Below are positions 7,893 through 14,901 of a DNA stretch of 25,289 bases, one piece after another. Made by a program: the position numbers and the translations under genes. Location: the NCBI GenBank assembly GCA_023450775.1, contig JAEXGP010000391.1:1-25289 (forward strand). Direction: 5' to 3'. The stretch is from Actinomycetes bacterium. Its GTDB lineage: Bacteria > Actinomycetota > Acidimicrobiia > Acidimicrobiales > Microtrichaceae. Within the stretch, counting starts at the first letter, position 1. The number at the start of each line of letters is the position of its first letter. The notes under the pieces were generated by a model. The model was not told the origin of the DNA. It ran no database searches and was given only the letters and a program-made list of their open reading frames with translations.

Positions 7893-7923
7893 ACCGGGAA
7901 CGCTGCTCCGGCGTGCTCCCGGT
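7893..7923 (+). terminator. Hairpin between convergent maoC-type and nucS genes
   Basis: ACCGGGA-ACGC pairs with GCGT-GC-TCCCGGT (11 bp with a 2-nt bulge) around a 7-nt loop, 34 nt after the MaoC stop. It could end transcription from either side. No T-run is present, as is common in high-GC actinobacteria. Confidence 0.5.
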
Positions 7924-7958
7924 CATGAGCGTCGTGCGGGTGCTCGGACGCAGGGCGC

Positions 7959-8618
7959 TCAGAACAGCGTGAGGTCCGCCTCGCGGGCGCCGCGGAGCAC
8001 GTCGTAGTCGACCTCGACCCAGTCGATGCCCCGGGCCTCGGCCAGCACCTTGGCCTGGGGCTTCACGACTTGGGCGACGAACACGCCGCGCACGCCCCGC
8101 AGGTTGGGGTCGCGATCCATGCGCTCCAGGTACCGGACGAGCTGCTCGACGCCGTCGATCTCGCCGCGGCGCTTCACCTCGACGGCGACCGCGGTGCCGT
8201 CGCCGTCGCGGCACAGCAGGTCGACCGGCCCGATGTCGGTGGGGAACTCCCTGCGCACGAGCGTGAGGTCCTCGGCGATGACGGTCGGGTCCGCCGCGAG
8301 CAGCTCCTGCAGGTGCGCCTCCACGCCGTCCTTCTGCAGGCCCGGATCGGTGCCGAGCTCGTGCGAGGAGTCCGAGAGGACCTCGTGCAGGTGGATGGTG
8401 AGACGCTCGCCCTTGGGGTTGGTGACCGTCCAGTGGTCGGTCTCCTCGACCACCACGTTGGGGGCGTTCATCCAGTTGAGCGGCTTGTAGGCGCCCCCGT
8501 CGGCGTGGATGGCGACGCAGCCGTCCGCCTTCACCATGATGAGGCGGAGGGCCTCGGGCAGGTGGGCGGTGAGTCGTCCGTCGTAGTCGACCGAGCAGCG
8601 GGCGATGACCAGGCGCAC
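7959..8618 (-). CDS. nucS: Mismatch-specific endonuclease NucS/EndoMS
   Basis: 219 aa. NucS makes double-strand cuts at mismatches and is the non-canonical mismatch-repair nuclease of actinobacteria and archaea that lack MutS/MutL. The N-terminal DNA-binding domain begins VRLVIARCSVDYDGRLTAHLP and includes the conserved YKPLNWM (44-50). The C-terminal RecB-like nuclease core shows Asp133 (GPVDLLCRD), Glu147 and Lys149 (VEVKRRG). The extreme C-terminus ADLTLF resembles the short hydrophobic tail used for sliding-clamp binding (inference). The GTG at 8618 matches the conserved family start, and a TAGGGT box lies 7 nt upstream. It is downstream of the DUF4395 gene with 47 nt between them. Confidence 0.95.
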   Translation of the reverse strand: MRLVIARCSVDYDGRLTAHLPEALRLIMVKADGCVAIHADGGAYKPLNWMNAPNVVVEETDHWTVTNPKGERLTIHLHEVLSDSSHELGTDPGLQKDGVEAHLQELLAADPTVIAEDLTLVRREFPTDIGPVDLLCRDGDGTAVAVEVKRRGEIDGVEQLVRYLERMDRDPNLRGVRGVFVAQVVKPQAKVLAEARGIDWVEVDYDVLRGAREADLTLF

Positions 8619-8625
8619 GGCCCGG

Positions 8626-8631
8626 ACCCTA
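8626..8631 (-). promoter_or_regulatory. TANNNT -10 box, leaderless type, for nucS
   Basis: Minus strand TAGGGT, a 7-nt gap, then the GTG at 8618. It supports both the chosen start and leaderless transcription. Confidence 0.5.
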
Positions 8632-8665
8632 CCGATTCCGGGCGCCCGCCTCCGCGGACCGGCGG

Positions 8666-9205
8666 TCAGCCGTTCTGGCGGAGCGCCGGGATGCGCAACG
8701 AGAGGTCGTTGCACTCCTCGCAGACGGACTCGGGGATGAGTCCGATGCGCATGAGGACGGCGAAGATCCTGCACCCCAGGCAGAACCCGAACGCCGCCTC
8801 CAGGAACGCCGCACCGGCGAGCATGGCGACGACGATGCGGGCCGCGCCGGTGGCGCCGGCGAGCCAGAGGACCGAGCCGGTGACCGAGAAGACCACGCCG
8901 ATCGCCTGGGCGAAGCGCTTGGGCGGACCCGGGACGTACTTCGCGTGCTCGGGCAGGCGAGGGGCGACGACGCGGGTGGCGAACGTGCCGAGAGGGCTGA
9001 GCGTGGGGCCGGTGAGGACCCGGGCGATGAAGCCGTAGGTGAGCGGGATCAGGACCCAGCCCCAGCCGAGTGCGGCGACGGCGAGCGCCATGAGGACGAC
9101 GCCGGTGGCGACCGTGCGGGCCGCGACGTCGTTGACCGGGTTCGGGAACGAGAACAGCCCGGTGCGACCGCTCGAGGTGGTGGTGGGGGAGGCGGTGGTG
9201 GTCAC
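8666..9205 (-). CDS. DUF4395 family membrane protein
   Basis: 179-aa integral membrane protein with about four hydrophobic segments (residues about 33-47, 49-63, 101-118 and 122-140). The family hallmark is visible: FPNPVNDVAAR near the N-terminus, and FGFCLGCRIFAVLMRIGLIP (140-159) with a CxxC (Cys142, Cys145). A second CxxC, Cys162/Cys165 in VCEEC, follows near the C-terminus. DUF4395 proteins are often encoded beside thioredoxin-like or sulfurtransferase genes, and the cysteine pairs suggest thiol chemistry, but no activity is established. No such partner is adjacent here; typA is upstream. The GTG at 9205 follows a TAGGTT box by 6 nt. A Thr/Ser-rich 15-residue N-terminus precedes the conserved region. 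Confidence 0.82.
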   Translation of the reverse strand: MTTTASPTTTSSGRTGLFSFPNPVNDVAARTVATGVVLMALAVAALGWGWVLIPLTYGFIARVLTGPTLSPLGTFATRVVAPRLPEHAKYVPGPPKRFAQAIGVVFSVTGSVLWLAGATGAARIVVAMLAGAAFLEAAFGFCLGCRIFAVLMRIGLIPESVCEECNDLSLRIPALRQNG

Positions 9206-9211
9206 CTCACC

Positions 9212-9217
9212 AACCTA
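9212..9217 (-). promoter_or_regulatory. TANNNT -10 box, leaderless type, for the DUF4395 gene
   Basis: Minus strand TAGGTT, 6 nt (GGTGAG), then the GTG at 9205. GGTGAG could pass for a Shine-Dalgarno but touches the start codon, so leaderless initiation is more likely. Confidence 0.45.
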
Positions 9218-9284
9218 CGACGCAAATCCCGACCAAACCACTCAAGATTGCTGGACCCACAGCAGCCGGGCGCACCTGGGCAGG

Positions 9285-11183
9285 TCAGGCGCGGGCGTGC
9301 TTGAGGGCCTTGGTGGCGCGGGCGCGGTCGCCGGCGTCGAGCAGCACCTTGCGGAGGCGGATGCCCGTGGGGGTGACCTCGACGCACTCGTCCTCGGCCA
9401 GGAACTCGAGCGCCTGCTCGAGTGACAGGACCTTCGGCGGCGTCAGCCGCTCGGTGTTGTCGGAGCCGGCGGCACGCATGTTCGTCTGCTTCTTCTCGCG
9501 GCAGATGTTGACGTCCATGTCCTCGCCGCGGGAGTTCTCGCCGACGACCATGCCCTCGTAGACCTCGTCGCCGGGGGCGACGAAGAGCGTGGCGCGCTCC
9601 TGGATGGCGACGATCGCGTACGCGGTCACCGGGCCGCGGCGGTCGGCCACCACCGAACCGCGGTCGCGGGAGCGGATCTCGCCGAACCACGGCGCCCAGC
9701 CGTCGAAGACCTGGTGCAGCATGCCGGTGCCGCGGGTCTCGGTCAGGAACTCGGTGCGGAAGCCGAGCAGCCCGCGAGCCGGCACCCGCTGCTCCATCCG
9801 CACCCAGCCGGTGCCGTGGTTGACGATGTCGGTCATCTGGCCCTTGCGGGAGGCCAGCAGCTGGGTGACCGCGCCCAGGAACTCCTCGGGCACGTCGATG
9901 GTCACGGCCTCGACCGGCTCGTGCAGCGTGCCGTCGATCTCCCGGGTGACCACCTGGGGCTTGCCGACGGTGAGCTCGAAGCCCTCCCGCCGCATGGTCT
10001 CCACCAGCACCGCCAGCTGCAGCTCGCCGCGGGCGAGCACCTCCCACGTGTCGGGGCGCTCGGTCGGCAGTACCCGCAGGCTCACGTTGCCGACGAGCTC
10101 GGCGTCCAGGCGGCCCTTGAGCAGCCGGGCGGTCATCTTGTCGCCGTCCAGGCCCGCCATCGGCGAGGTGTTGACGCCGATCGTCATGGCCAGGCTCGGC
10201 TCGTCGACGGTGATCACCGGCAGGGGACGGGGGTCCTCGGGGTCCGACAGCGTCTCGCCGATCGTGACGTCCTCCAGGCCCGCCACCGCGATGATCTCGC
10301 CCGGTCCGGCGGAGTCGGCCTCGACGCGCTCGTGCGTCTCGGTCACGTACAGCACGGCGATCTTGGCCCGCTCGACCGAGCCGTCGGCGCGGCACCACGA
10401 CACCTGCTGGCCCTTTCGGATGGTGCCGTTGATGATCCGGCACATGGCGAGCCGGCCGACGAACTGGCTGGCGTCCAGGTTGGTGACCCACGCCTGCAGC
10501 GGGTGGTCGGGGTCGTGCGTCGGCGCCGGGAGGTGGTCGACGAGCAGCTCGAACAGCGGGGTCAGGTCCGCGTCGAGGTCCTCGGGCGACTCGGGCTTGG
10601 TGGTCGAGGCCCGACCGGCCCGGGCGTTGCAGTAGACGATCGGGAAGTCGAGCTGGTGCACGTCCGCGTCGAGGTCCAGGAACAGCTCCTCGACCTCGCC
10701 GACGACCTCGTCGATGCGGGCGTCCTGGCGGTCGACCTTGTTGACCGCCAGGATCACCGGCAGGTCGAGCGCCAGCGCCTTGCGCAGCACGAAGCGGGTC
10801 TGGGGGAGCGGACCCTCGGAGGCGTCGACGAGCAGGACGACGCCGTCGACCATGGTCAACGCCCGCTCGACCTCGCCACCGAAGTCGGCGTGGCCCGGCG
10901 TGTCGACGATGTTGATCTTGACCTCGTCGCGACCCTCGCCGGTCCAGCGCACGGCGGTGTTCTTGGCCAGGATCGTGATGCCCTTCTCACGCTCCAGGTC
11001 CATGGAGTCCATGACGCGCTCGACGGTCTCGGCCCCTTCGCGGAACGCGCCCGACTGCTGGAGCATGGCGTCGACGAGCGTGGTCTTGCCGTGGTCGACG
11101 TGCGCGATGATCGCGACGTTGCGGATGCCCGGGACGGGCACGGCGTGGGTGCCCGCGGTGGGCTCGGCAGAGGTGGAGGTCAT
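9285..11183 (-). CDS. typA: Ribosome-associated GTPase TypA/BipA
   Basis: 632-aa translational GTPase that binds the ribosome and aids 50S assembly, especially under cold or other stress. The G1 motif AHVDHGKTT is at residues 27-35, followed by EREKGITI, DTPGHADF (G3) and NKVD (G4). Beta-barrel, EF-G-like domain and BipA-specific C-terminal regions follow (KGQMTDIVNHGTGWVRMEQRVPARGL is broken here as DIVNHGTGW and VPARGLLGFR). Length fits the family (about 610-640 aa). The ATG at 11183 follows a GGAAG Shine-Dalgarno. The 18-residue N-terminal extension before GIRNVAIIAHVD is Thr/Ala-rich and slightly longer than in E. coli. It is preceded by the UbiB gene, 113 nt away on the same strand. Confidence 0.96.
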   Translation of the reverse strand: MTSTSAEPTAGTHAVPVPGIRNVAIIAHVDHGKTTLVDAMLQQSGAFREGAETVERVMDSMDLEREKGITILAKNTAVRWTGEGRDEVKINIVDTPGHADFGGEVERALTMVDGVVLLVDASEGPLPQTRFVLRKALALDLPVILAVNKVDRQDARIDEVVGEVEELFLDLDADVHQLDFPIVYCNARAGRASTTKPESPEDLDADLTPLFELLVDHLPAPTHDPDHPLQAWVTNLDASQFVGRLAMCRIINGTIRKGQQVSWCRADGSVERAKIAVLYVTETHERVEADSAGPGEIIAVAGLEDVTIGETLSDPEDPRPLPVITVDEPSLAMTIGVNTSPMAGLDGDKMTARLLKGRLDAELVGNVSLRVLPTERPDTWEVLARGELQLAVLVETMRREGFELTVGKPQVVTREIDGTLHEPVEAVTIDVPEEFLGAVTQLLASRKGQMTDIVNHGTGWVRMEQRVPARGLLGFRTEFLTETRGTGMLHQVFDGWAPWFGEIRSRDRGSVVADRRGPVTAYAIVAIQERATLFVAPGDEVYEGMVVGENSRGEDMDVNICREKKQTNMRAAGSDNTERLTPPKVLSLEQALEFLAEDECVEVTPTGIRLRKVLLDAGDRARATKALKHARA

Positions 11184-11192
11184 GGCGCTTCC

Positions 11193-11243
11193 GGTTTCGG
11201 GGGACCCACCAGTCTGCCCGACCGGACCCCTCGCCCCCGAACC
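11193..11243 (-). promoter_or_regulatory. Stem-loop candidate in the typA 5' leader
   Basis: On the minus strand GGTTCGGGGG (11243-11234) can pair with CCCCCGAAACC (11203-11193) with one bulge, around a 30-nt loop. The 3' arm abuts the GGAAG Shine-Dalgarno of typA. A leader structure affecting initiation is possible; nothing in the sequence proves it. Confidence 0.35.
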
Positions 11244-11296
11244 ACCCCGGGATGCCGTCCGACACGTCCCTCAGGTGGCGTGCGTGCCCGGGCTCG

Positions 11297-12883
11297 TCAG
11301 CGGCGGTCGAGGCGCTTGCGGATGGTCTCCCGGCGCCGGCGCAGCTCGTTGTAGGTGACGCCCTCGGTCGAGTCGTCCACGATGCCGAAGCTGGCGCGGA
11401 TGGCGCTCTCGTCGACCGAGAACCCGTCGGCCGACACGCCGAGCTCCGACGCGAAGCGCTCGCCGTGCGTGGTGGCCAGTCCGGTCGACAGCGACGCCAC
11501 CTCCGCCACCAGGTCCAGGTCGGGAGCCAGCACGGCGATCGCACCGTCCAGGAACACCAGGTTCTTCACGTACAGCATGAGGATCTTCGGAAGCCGCGCC
11601 CCCATGCCCATCAGCGCCTTGATGATCCGCTGGATCTCGCCGACGAGCTCCTCCTGGTCGAGTGTCGTGGGGTCCACGGGCGCCTTGTCCAGGCCCAGCT
11701 CGCGGATCACCTCGTCGATGTCGGTGTCCGCGGGCAGCGCGCCCAGGTCCCGGAACGCGGTGACCTGCCCCGGGATGTCGCCCATGGCGCCGTAGAGCAT
11801 CATCCGCAGGAACGCCGAGCGCTGCAGCGGCGTCATGCGGGCCGTGATGCCGAAGTCGAGCAGCGCGATCCGGCCGTCGGGCGTGACGAACAGGTTCCCG
11901 GCGTGCAGGTCGCCGTGGAAGATGCCGTGGACGATGCAGCCCTCGGTGAAGCCCTTCATGCCGATCCGGATGATCTCGTGCGTGTCGACCCCGGCGGCCT
12001 GCATGGACTCCAGGTCCTCGAAGGCGAAGCCGTGCAGCCGCTCCATGACCAGCACGCGGCGCGTGACGAGCTCGGGGTGCGGCCGGGCGATGATCCAGCC
12101 CCGCTGGCCGAGCTGGGCGAACACCTCGGCCACGTCGAGCATGTTCTCGGCTTCGAGGCGGAAGTCGAGCTCCTCCAGGATCGTCTCGGCGAACAGCTCG
12201 ACGAGCGCCGGCGGGTTGGCCAGCGCGGCGACCGGGATGCGTCCGACCAGGAACGGCGCCAACCACGACATGACCTTGAGGTCCGACTGCACCTGCTGTC
12301 GGATGGTCGGGCGCTGCACCTTGACGACCACGTCCTCGCCGGTGGTGAGCCGCGCCACGTGGACCTGGGCGATGGACGCTGCAGCGAGCGGCTCGCGGTC
12401 GAACGACGAGAACACCTCTTCGAGCCCGCGGCCGAGATCCTCCTCGACCACACGGCGCACGACGTCGAACGGCTCGGCGCGCACCTGGTCACGGCACTTG
12501 CGGAACTCGTCCACCAGCTCGGCGGGGAAGAGGCCCTCACCGCTCGAGATGATCTGGCCCAGCTTGATGTACGTCGGGCCCAGGTGCTCGGCCGCGATGC
12601 GCAGGCGTCGCGACAGGCCGGCGGTCGACGCCCCGCCGCCCTCCCGGCGCTCCTTGACCGCCCAGGTGCCGACCGCGGCACCGAGGCGGGCCGTGACCTC
12701 GGCGAGGCGCACGGGCGGCGGCAGCCGGCGGCGGCCGGTGAGCACCGGCACCTGGCGGCGGATCGTCAGGCGCATCACGGACAGGCCCTTCGACCACGTC
12801 AGGCGCTCGGGGTCGACGACCCACGGGCCCTGTTCGGTGAACGTGTACCGCTCGACGTCGGGGGAGACGGCGGTGTCGGTCAT
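11297..12883 (-). CDS. UbiB/ABC1 family atypical protein kinase-like ATPase
   Basis: 528 aa of the UbiB/ADCK family, whose members support isoprenoid quinone or lipid metabolism through ATPase activity. Signature features in order: KLGQ (107-110, the family KxGQ motif in YIKLGQIISSGEGLFP), the Ala-rich loop AAAS (167-170) replacing the usual glycine loop, Lys188 (VVVKVQRP), EELD (237-240), HGDLHAGN catalytic loop (323-330) and DFG (343-345). The C-terminus ends in an Arg-rich helix (LRRRRETIRKRLDRR). Its ATG at 12883 overlaps the stop of cysQ as ATGA, implying translational coupling. As actinobacteria make menaquinone, a ubiquinone role is unlikely; a quinone- or lipid-related role is inferred. 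Confidence 0.9.
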   Translation of the reverse strand: MTDTAVSPDVERYTFTEQGPWVVDPERLTWSKGLSVMRLTIRRQVPVLTGRRRLPPPVRLAEVTARLGAAVGTWAVKERREGGGASTAGLSRRLRIAAEHLGPTYIKLGQIISSGEGLFPAELVDEFRKCRDQVRAEPFDVVRRVVEEDLGRGLEEVFSSFDREPLAAASIAQVHVARLTTGEDVVVKVQRPTIRQQVQSDLKVMSWLAPFLVGRIPVAALANPPALVELFAETILEELDFRLEAENMLDVAEVFAQLGQRGWIIARPHPELVTRRVLVMERLHGFAFEDLESMQAAGVDTHEIIRIGMKGFTEGCIVHGIFHGDLHAGNLFVTPDGRIALLDFGITARMTPLQRSAFLRMMLYGAMGDIPGQVTAFRDLGALPADTDIDEVIRELGLDKAPVDPTTLDQEELVGEIQRIIKALMGMGARLPKILMLYVKNLVFLDGAIAVLAPDLDLVAEVASLSTGLATTHGERFASELGVSADGFSVDESAIRASFGIVDDSTEGVTYNELRRRRETIRKRLDRR

Positions 12884-13662
12884 GGTGCTCCAGTCGCCGA
12901 GGCTCGTGATCCGGCCGCGGCGGCCAGCGCCCGGTCGGCCAGTTCCGTGCGGCAGATCAGCAGGTCGGGCAGCGAGACGTCGGCCTGGTTGTACCGCAGC
13001 AGCGACCCGTCCAGGCGGCTGCAGTGGAGGCCCGCGGCCAGGGCGACGGCGACCGGCGCGCAGCTGTCCCACTCGTACTGACCGCCCGAGTGCGGGTAGG
13101 CCTCTGCCTCGCCCCTGACGACCGCCATGGCCTTGGCGCCGGCCGAGCCCATGGGGAGGAGCTCGGCGCCCAGCGCCCGTGCCACGGCCTCCGCCTCGGC
13201 CGGTGGCCGGGTCCGGCTGACCACCACGCGAGGCACCTGGGCGGCGGGGCCGAGGACGGGTGGATCGTCGGTGGCCAGGACCAGGCCGAGCCCGGGCAGG
13301 GCGACCGCTCCCGCGGTCGGCACCTGGTCCTCGACGAGGGCCACGTGCACGGCCCAGTCGCTGCGCTCCTCGCCGTACTCGCGGGTGCCGTCGAGCGGGT
13401 CGATGATCCACACGCGGGGCGCGTCCAACCGCGACAGGTCCTGGTGCTCGGCGGCGGTGGACTCCTCGCTGAGGACCTTGTCGTCGGGACGGGCCTCGGC
13501 CAGGCGATCGACGAGCATGGCGTGGCCGACGGCGTCGCCCCGCGCCCCCAGGTCCCGGCCGGTCACGCCGTCGGCGACCATCCGGTCCCGCAGCTCGAGC
13601 AGGAGCTCACCCGCGGCGCCCGCCAACTCCCTCGCCAGTCGGTGGTCGTCGTCGGTCGCCAC
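12880..13662 (-). CDS. cysQ: 3'(2'),5'-bisphosphate nucleotidase CysQ-like, inositol monophosphatase superfamily
   Basis: 260-aa Mg-dependent phosphatase. The metal-binding motifs are SEES (65-68) and WIIDPLDGTREY (85-96), followed by DWAVHVALV and, near the C-terminus, WDSCAPVAVALAAGL. The TREY/TREF form after DPLDG is characteristic of CysQ rather than inositol monophosphatase (which has TxNF). It would hydrolyse PAP to AMP, and possibly PAPS to APS, preventing build-up of inhibitory PAP. Divergent cysD-cysN-cysC genes, which make PAPS, lie 199 nt away and strongly support this role. The GTG at 13662 lies 8 nt after TAGGGT. The 3' end overlaps the UbiB gene by 4 nt, an unexpected pairing. 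Confidence 0.9.
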   Translation of the reverse strand: MATDDDHRLARELAGAAGELLLELRDRMVADGVTGRDLGARGDAVGHAMLVDRLAEARPDDKVLSEESTAAEHQDLSRLDAPRVWIIDPLDGTREYGEERSDWAVHVALVEDQVPTAGAVALPGLGLVLATDDPPVLGPAAQVPRVVVSRTRPPAEAEAVARALGAELLPMGSAGAKAMAVVRGEAEAYPHSGGQYEWDSCAPVAVALAAGLHCSRLDGSLLRYNQADVSLPDLLICRTELADRALAAAAGSRASATGAP

Positions 13663-13670
13663 GACCGCGC

Positions 13671-13676
13671 ACCCTA
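13671..13676 (-). promoter_or_regulatory. TANNNT -10 box, near-leaderless, for cysQ-ubiB
   Basis: Minus strand TAGGGT, an 8-nt gap, then the GTG at 13662. There is no Shine-Dalgarno in the gap. Confidence 0.45.
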
Positions 13677-13732
13677 CCCGGCGGGGGAGCGAAGACCGGC
13701 CCGGCCGATCTCGCGGAGCGGGCTTGGGCCGG

Positions 13733-13763
13733 CCGAATCCCGACTGGAGCGGTCAGGATTCGG
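13733..13763. promoter_or_regulatory. 31-bp dyad overlapping the predicted cysDNC -35 region
   Basis: Arms CCGAATCC (13733-13740) and GGATTCGG (13756-13763) are perfect inverted repeats. Inside them, GAC (13742-13744) pairs with GTC (13752-13754) around a 7-nt centre, with one symmetric mismatch. It ends 4 nt before the TACGCT box, where a repressor or activator of the sulfate operon would bind. Confidence 0.5.
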
Positions 13764-13767
13764 TCGG

Positions 13768-13773
13768 TACGCT
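13768..13773 (+). promoter_or_regulatory. Predicted -10 box of the cysDNC operon
   Basis: TACGCT located 88 nt before the cysD GTG, so this transcript would have a leader. A 6-bp hairpin (TCCCGG 13774-13779 with CCGGGA 13786-13791) starts right after it. The -35 position carries only a weak match. Confidence 0.4.
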
Positions 13774-13861
13774 TCCCGGGTCCCGCCGGGAGCACCCGCT
13801 CGGACGTCGGGTTCGTCACCACGACCGACCAGCGCACCGGGACCGACAGCGAGAGACGGAC

Positions 13862-14770
13862 GTGACCACCTACGAGTTGACCAACCTGCAGGCCCTCGAG
13901 GCGGAGTCCATCCACATCATCCGTGAGGTCGCTGCGGAGTTCGAGCGCCCCGTGCTCCTCTTCAGCGGCGGCAAGGACTCGATCGTCATGCTGCGCCTGG
14001 CCGAGAAGGCCTTCTGGCCGGCGCGCATCCCGTTCCCGGTCATGCACGTGGACACCGGCCACAACTTCGACGAGGTCTACGAGTTCCGCGACCGCCGGGT
14101 GGCCGAGCTGGGGATCAAGCTCGTGGTGGCCTCGGTGCAGGCGTCGATCGACGCGGGTCGCGTGGTCGAGGAGACGGGTCCGCGGGCCAGCCGCAACCAG
14201 CTCCAGACGGTCACGCTGCTCGACGCCATCGAGGAGCACGGCTTCGACGCCGCGTTCGGCGGGGCCCGTCGTGACGAGGAGCGGGCCCGCGCCAAGGAGC
14301 GCGTGTACTCGTTCCGCGACGAGTTCGGTCAGTGGGACCCGAAGAGCCAGCGACCCGAGCTCTGGGGTCTCTACAACGGGCGCCACCGCCGCGGCGAGCA
14401 CATCCGCGTGTTCCCGCTGAGCAACTGGACCGAGCTCGACATCTGGCAGTACATCGAGGCCGAGGGCATCGAGGTGCCGTCGATCTACTACGCCCATGAG
14501 CGCGAGGTCTTCCAGCGCGACGGCATGTGGTTGGCGGTCACGCCGTTCGTCACGGTCATGGAGGGCGAGGAGCCCGAGGTCCGCACCGTCCGGTACCGCA
14601 CGGTGGGCGACGCGTCGTGCACGGGTGCGGTCGAGTCGTCCGCGGCGGACGTGGCCGCGGTGATCGAGGAGGTCTCGGCGACGCGCATCACCGAGCGCGG
14701 CGCCACCCGGGCCGACGACCGTGCCTCCGAAGCGGCGATGGAAGACCGCAAGCGCGAGGGGTACTTCTGA
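13862..14770 (+). CDS. cysD: Sulfate adenylyltransferase subunit 2 (CysD)
   Basis: 302 aa. The adenylyltransferase subunit forms adenosine 5'-phosphosulfate from sulfate and ATP, driven by GTP hydrolysis in CysN. The N-type ATP pyrophosphatase PP-loop SGGKDS is at residues 35-40. Further conserved segments: MHVDTGHNFDEVYEFRD, FGGARRDEERARAKER, FPLSNWTELDIWQYI, and the C-terminal DRKREGYF, equivalent to the KRQGYF end of E. coli CysD. The length equals the family norm of about 300 aa. The GTG at 13862 is chosen because a GAGAG Shine-Dalgarno lies about 7-11 nt upstream and the protein then starts VTTYELTNLQALEAESIHI as in homologues. The stop forms TGATG with the next small ORF; the 3' end is duplicated downstream. 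Confidence 0.97.
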   Translation: MTTYELTNLQALEAESIHIIREVAAEFERPVLLFSGGKDSIVMLRLAEKAFWPARIPFPVMHVDTGHNFDEVYEFRDRRVAELGIKLVVASVQASIDAGRVVEETGPRASRNQLQTVTLLDAIEEHGFDAAFGGARRDEERARAKERVYSFRDEFGQWDPKSQRPELWGLYNGRHRRGEHIRVFPLSNWTELDIWQYIEAEGIEVPSIYYAHEREVFQRDGMWLAVTPFVTVMEGEEPEVRTVRYRTVGDASCTGAVESSAADVAAVIEEVSATRITERGATRADDRASEAAMEDRKREGYF

Positions 14771-14901
14771 TGGCGACGTTCGCGACGGACCGCGGCCGTG
14801 GGGAAGGGGCCCCACGTTGCCGAGGAGCTGGGCGCGGTGCGAAGCACCCGGGTGCCCAGCGGGGCAGGAGCACAGACCGGAAGCGCGAGGGGTACTTCTG
14901 A
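14770..14901 (+). CDS. Small ORF (43 aa) in the cysD-cysN insertion, ending in a copied CysD tail
   Basis: The ATG at 14770 overlaps the cysD stop (TGATG) and has the duplicated-in-place GAGGGG Shine-Dalgarno 10 nt upstream. It reads 43 codons to a TGA at 14899-14901 that again overlaps the cysN ATG. The first 35 residues are Arg/Gly-rich (MATFATDRGRGEGAPRCRG), contain no recognisable domain, and resemble translated non-coding GC-rich sequence. The last eight, DRKREGYF, repeat the CysD C-terminus. The most economical view is that this is a by-product of a duplication or insertion that keeps the reading ribosome coupled from cysD to cysN. Whether the peptide is stable or functional is unknown. 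The RNA contains two strong hairpins. Confidence 0.4.
   Translation: MATFATDRGRGEGAPRCRGAGRGAKHPGAQRGRSTDRKREGYF
14797..14816 (+). other. Hairpin 1 in the cysD-cysN insertion
   Basis: Stem CGTGGGG (14797-14803) with CCCCACG (14810-14816) around the loop AAGGGG. Perfect 7-bp stem, inside the segment between the two repeat copies. Confidence 0.6.
14827..14860 (+). other. Hairpin 2 in the cysD-cysN insertion, with a C(GAA)G triloop
   Basis: The outer stem GCTGGGC (14827-14833) pairs with GCCCAGC (14854-14860). Inside it GGTGC-GAA-GCACC (14836-14848) forms a 5-bp triloop hairpin containing GCGAAGC, the sequence known as an exceptionally stable DNA mini-hairpin. The same C(GAA)G loop recurs in the array near kgd. 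Confidence 0.6.

Noticed and set aside
5855..7894. A 679-codon minus-strand open frame opposite the SDR and MaoC genes
   Set aside because: His/Arg/Val-rich shadow composition, spanning two real genes with complete catalytic motifs on the other strand.
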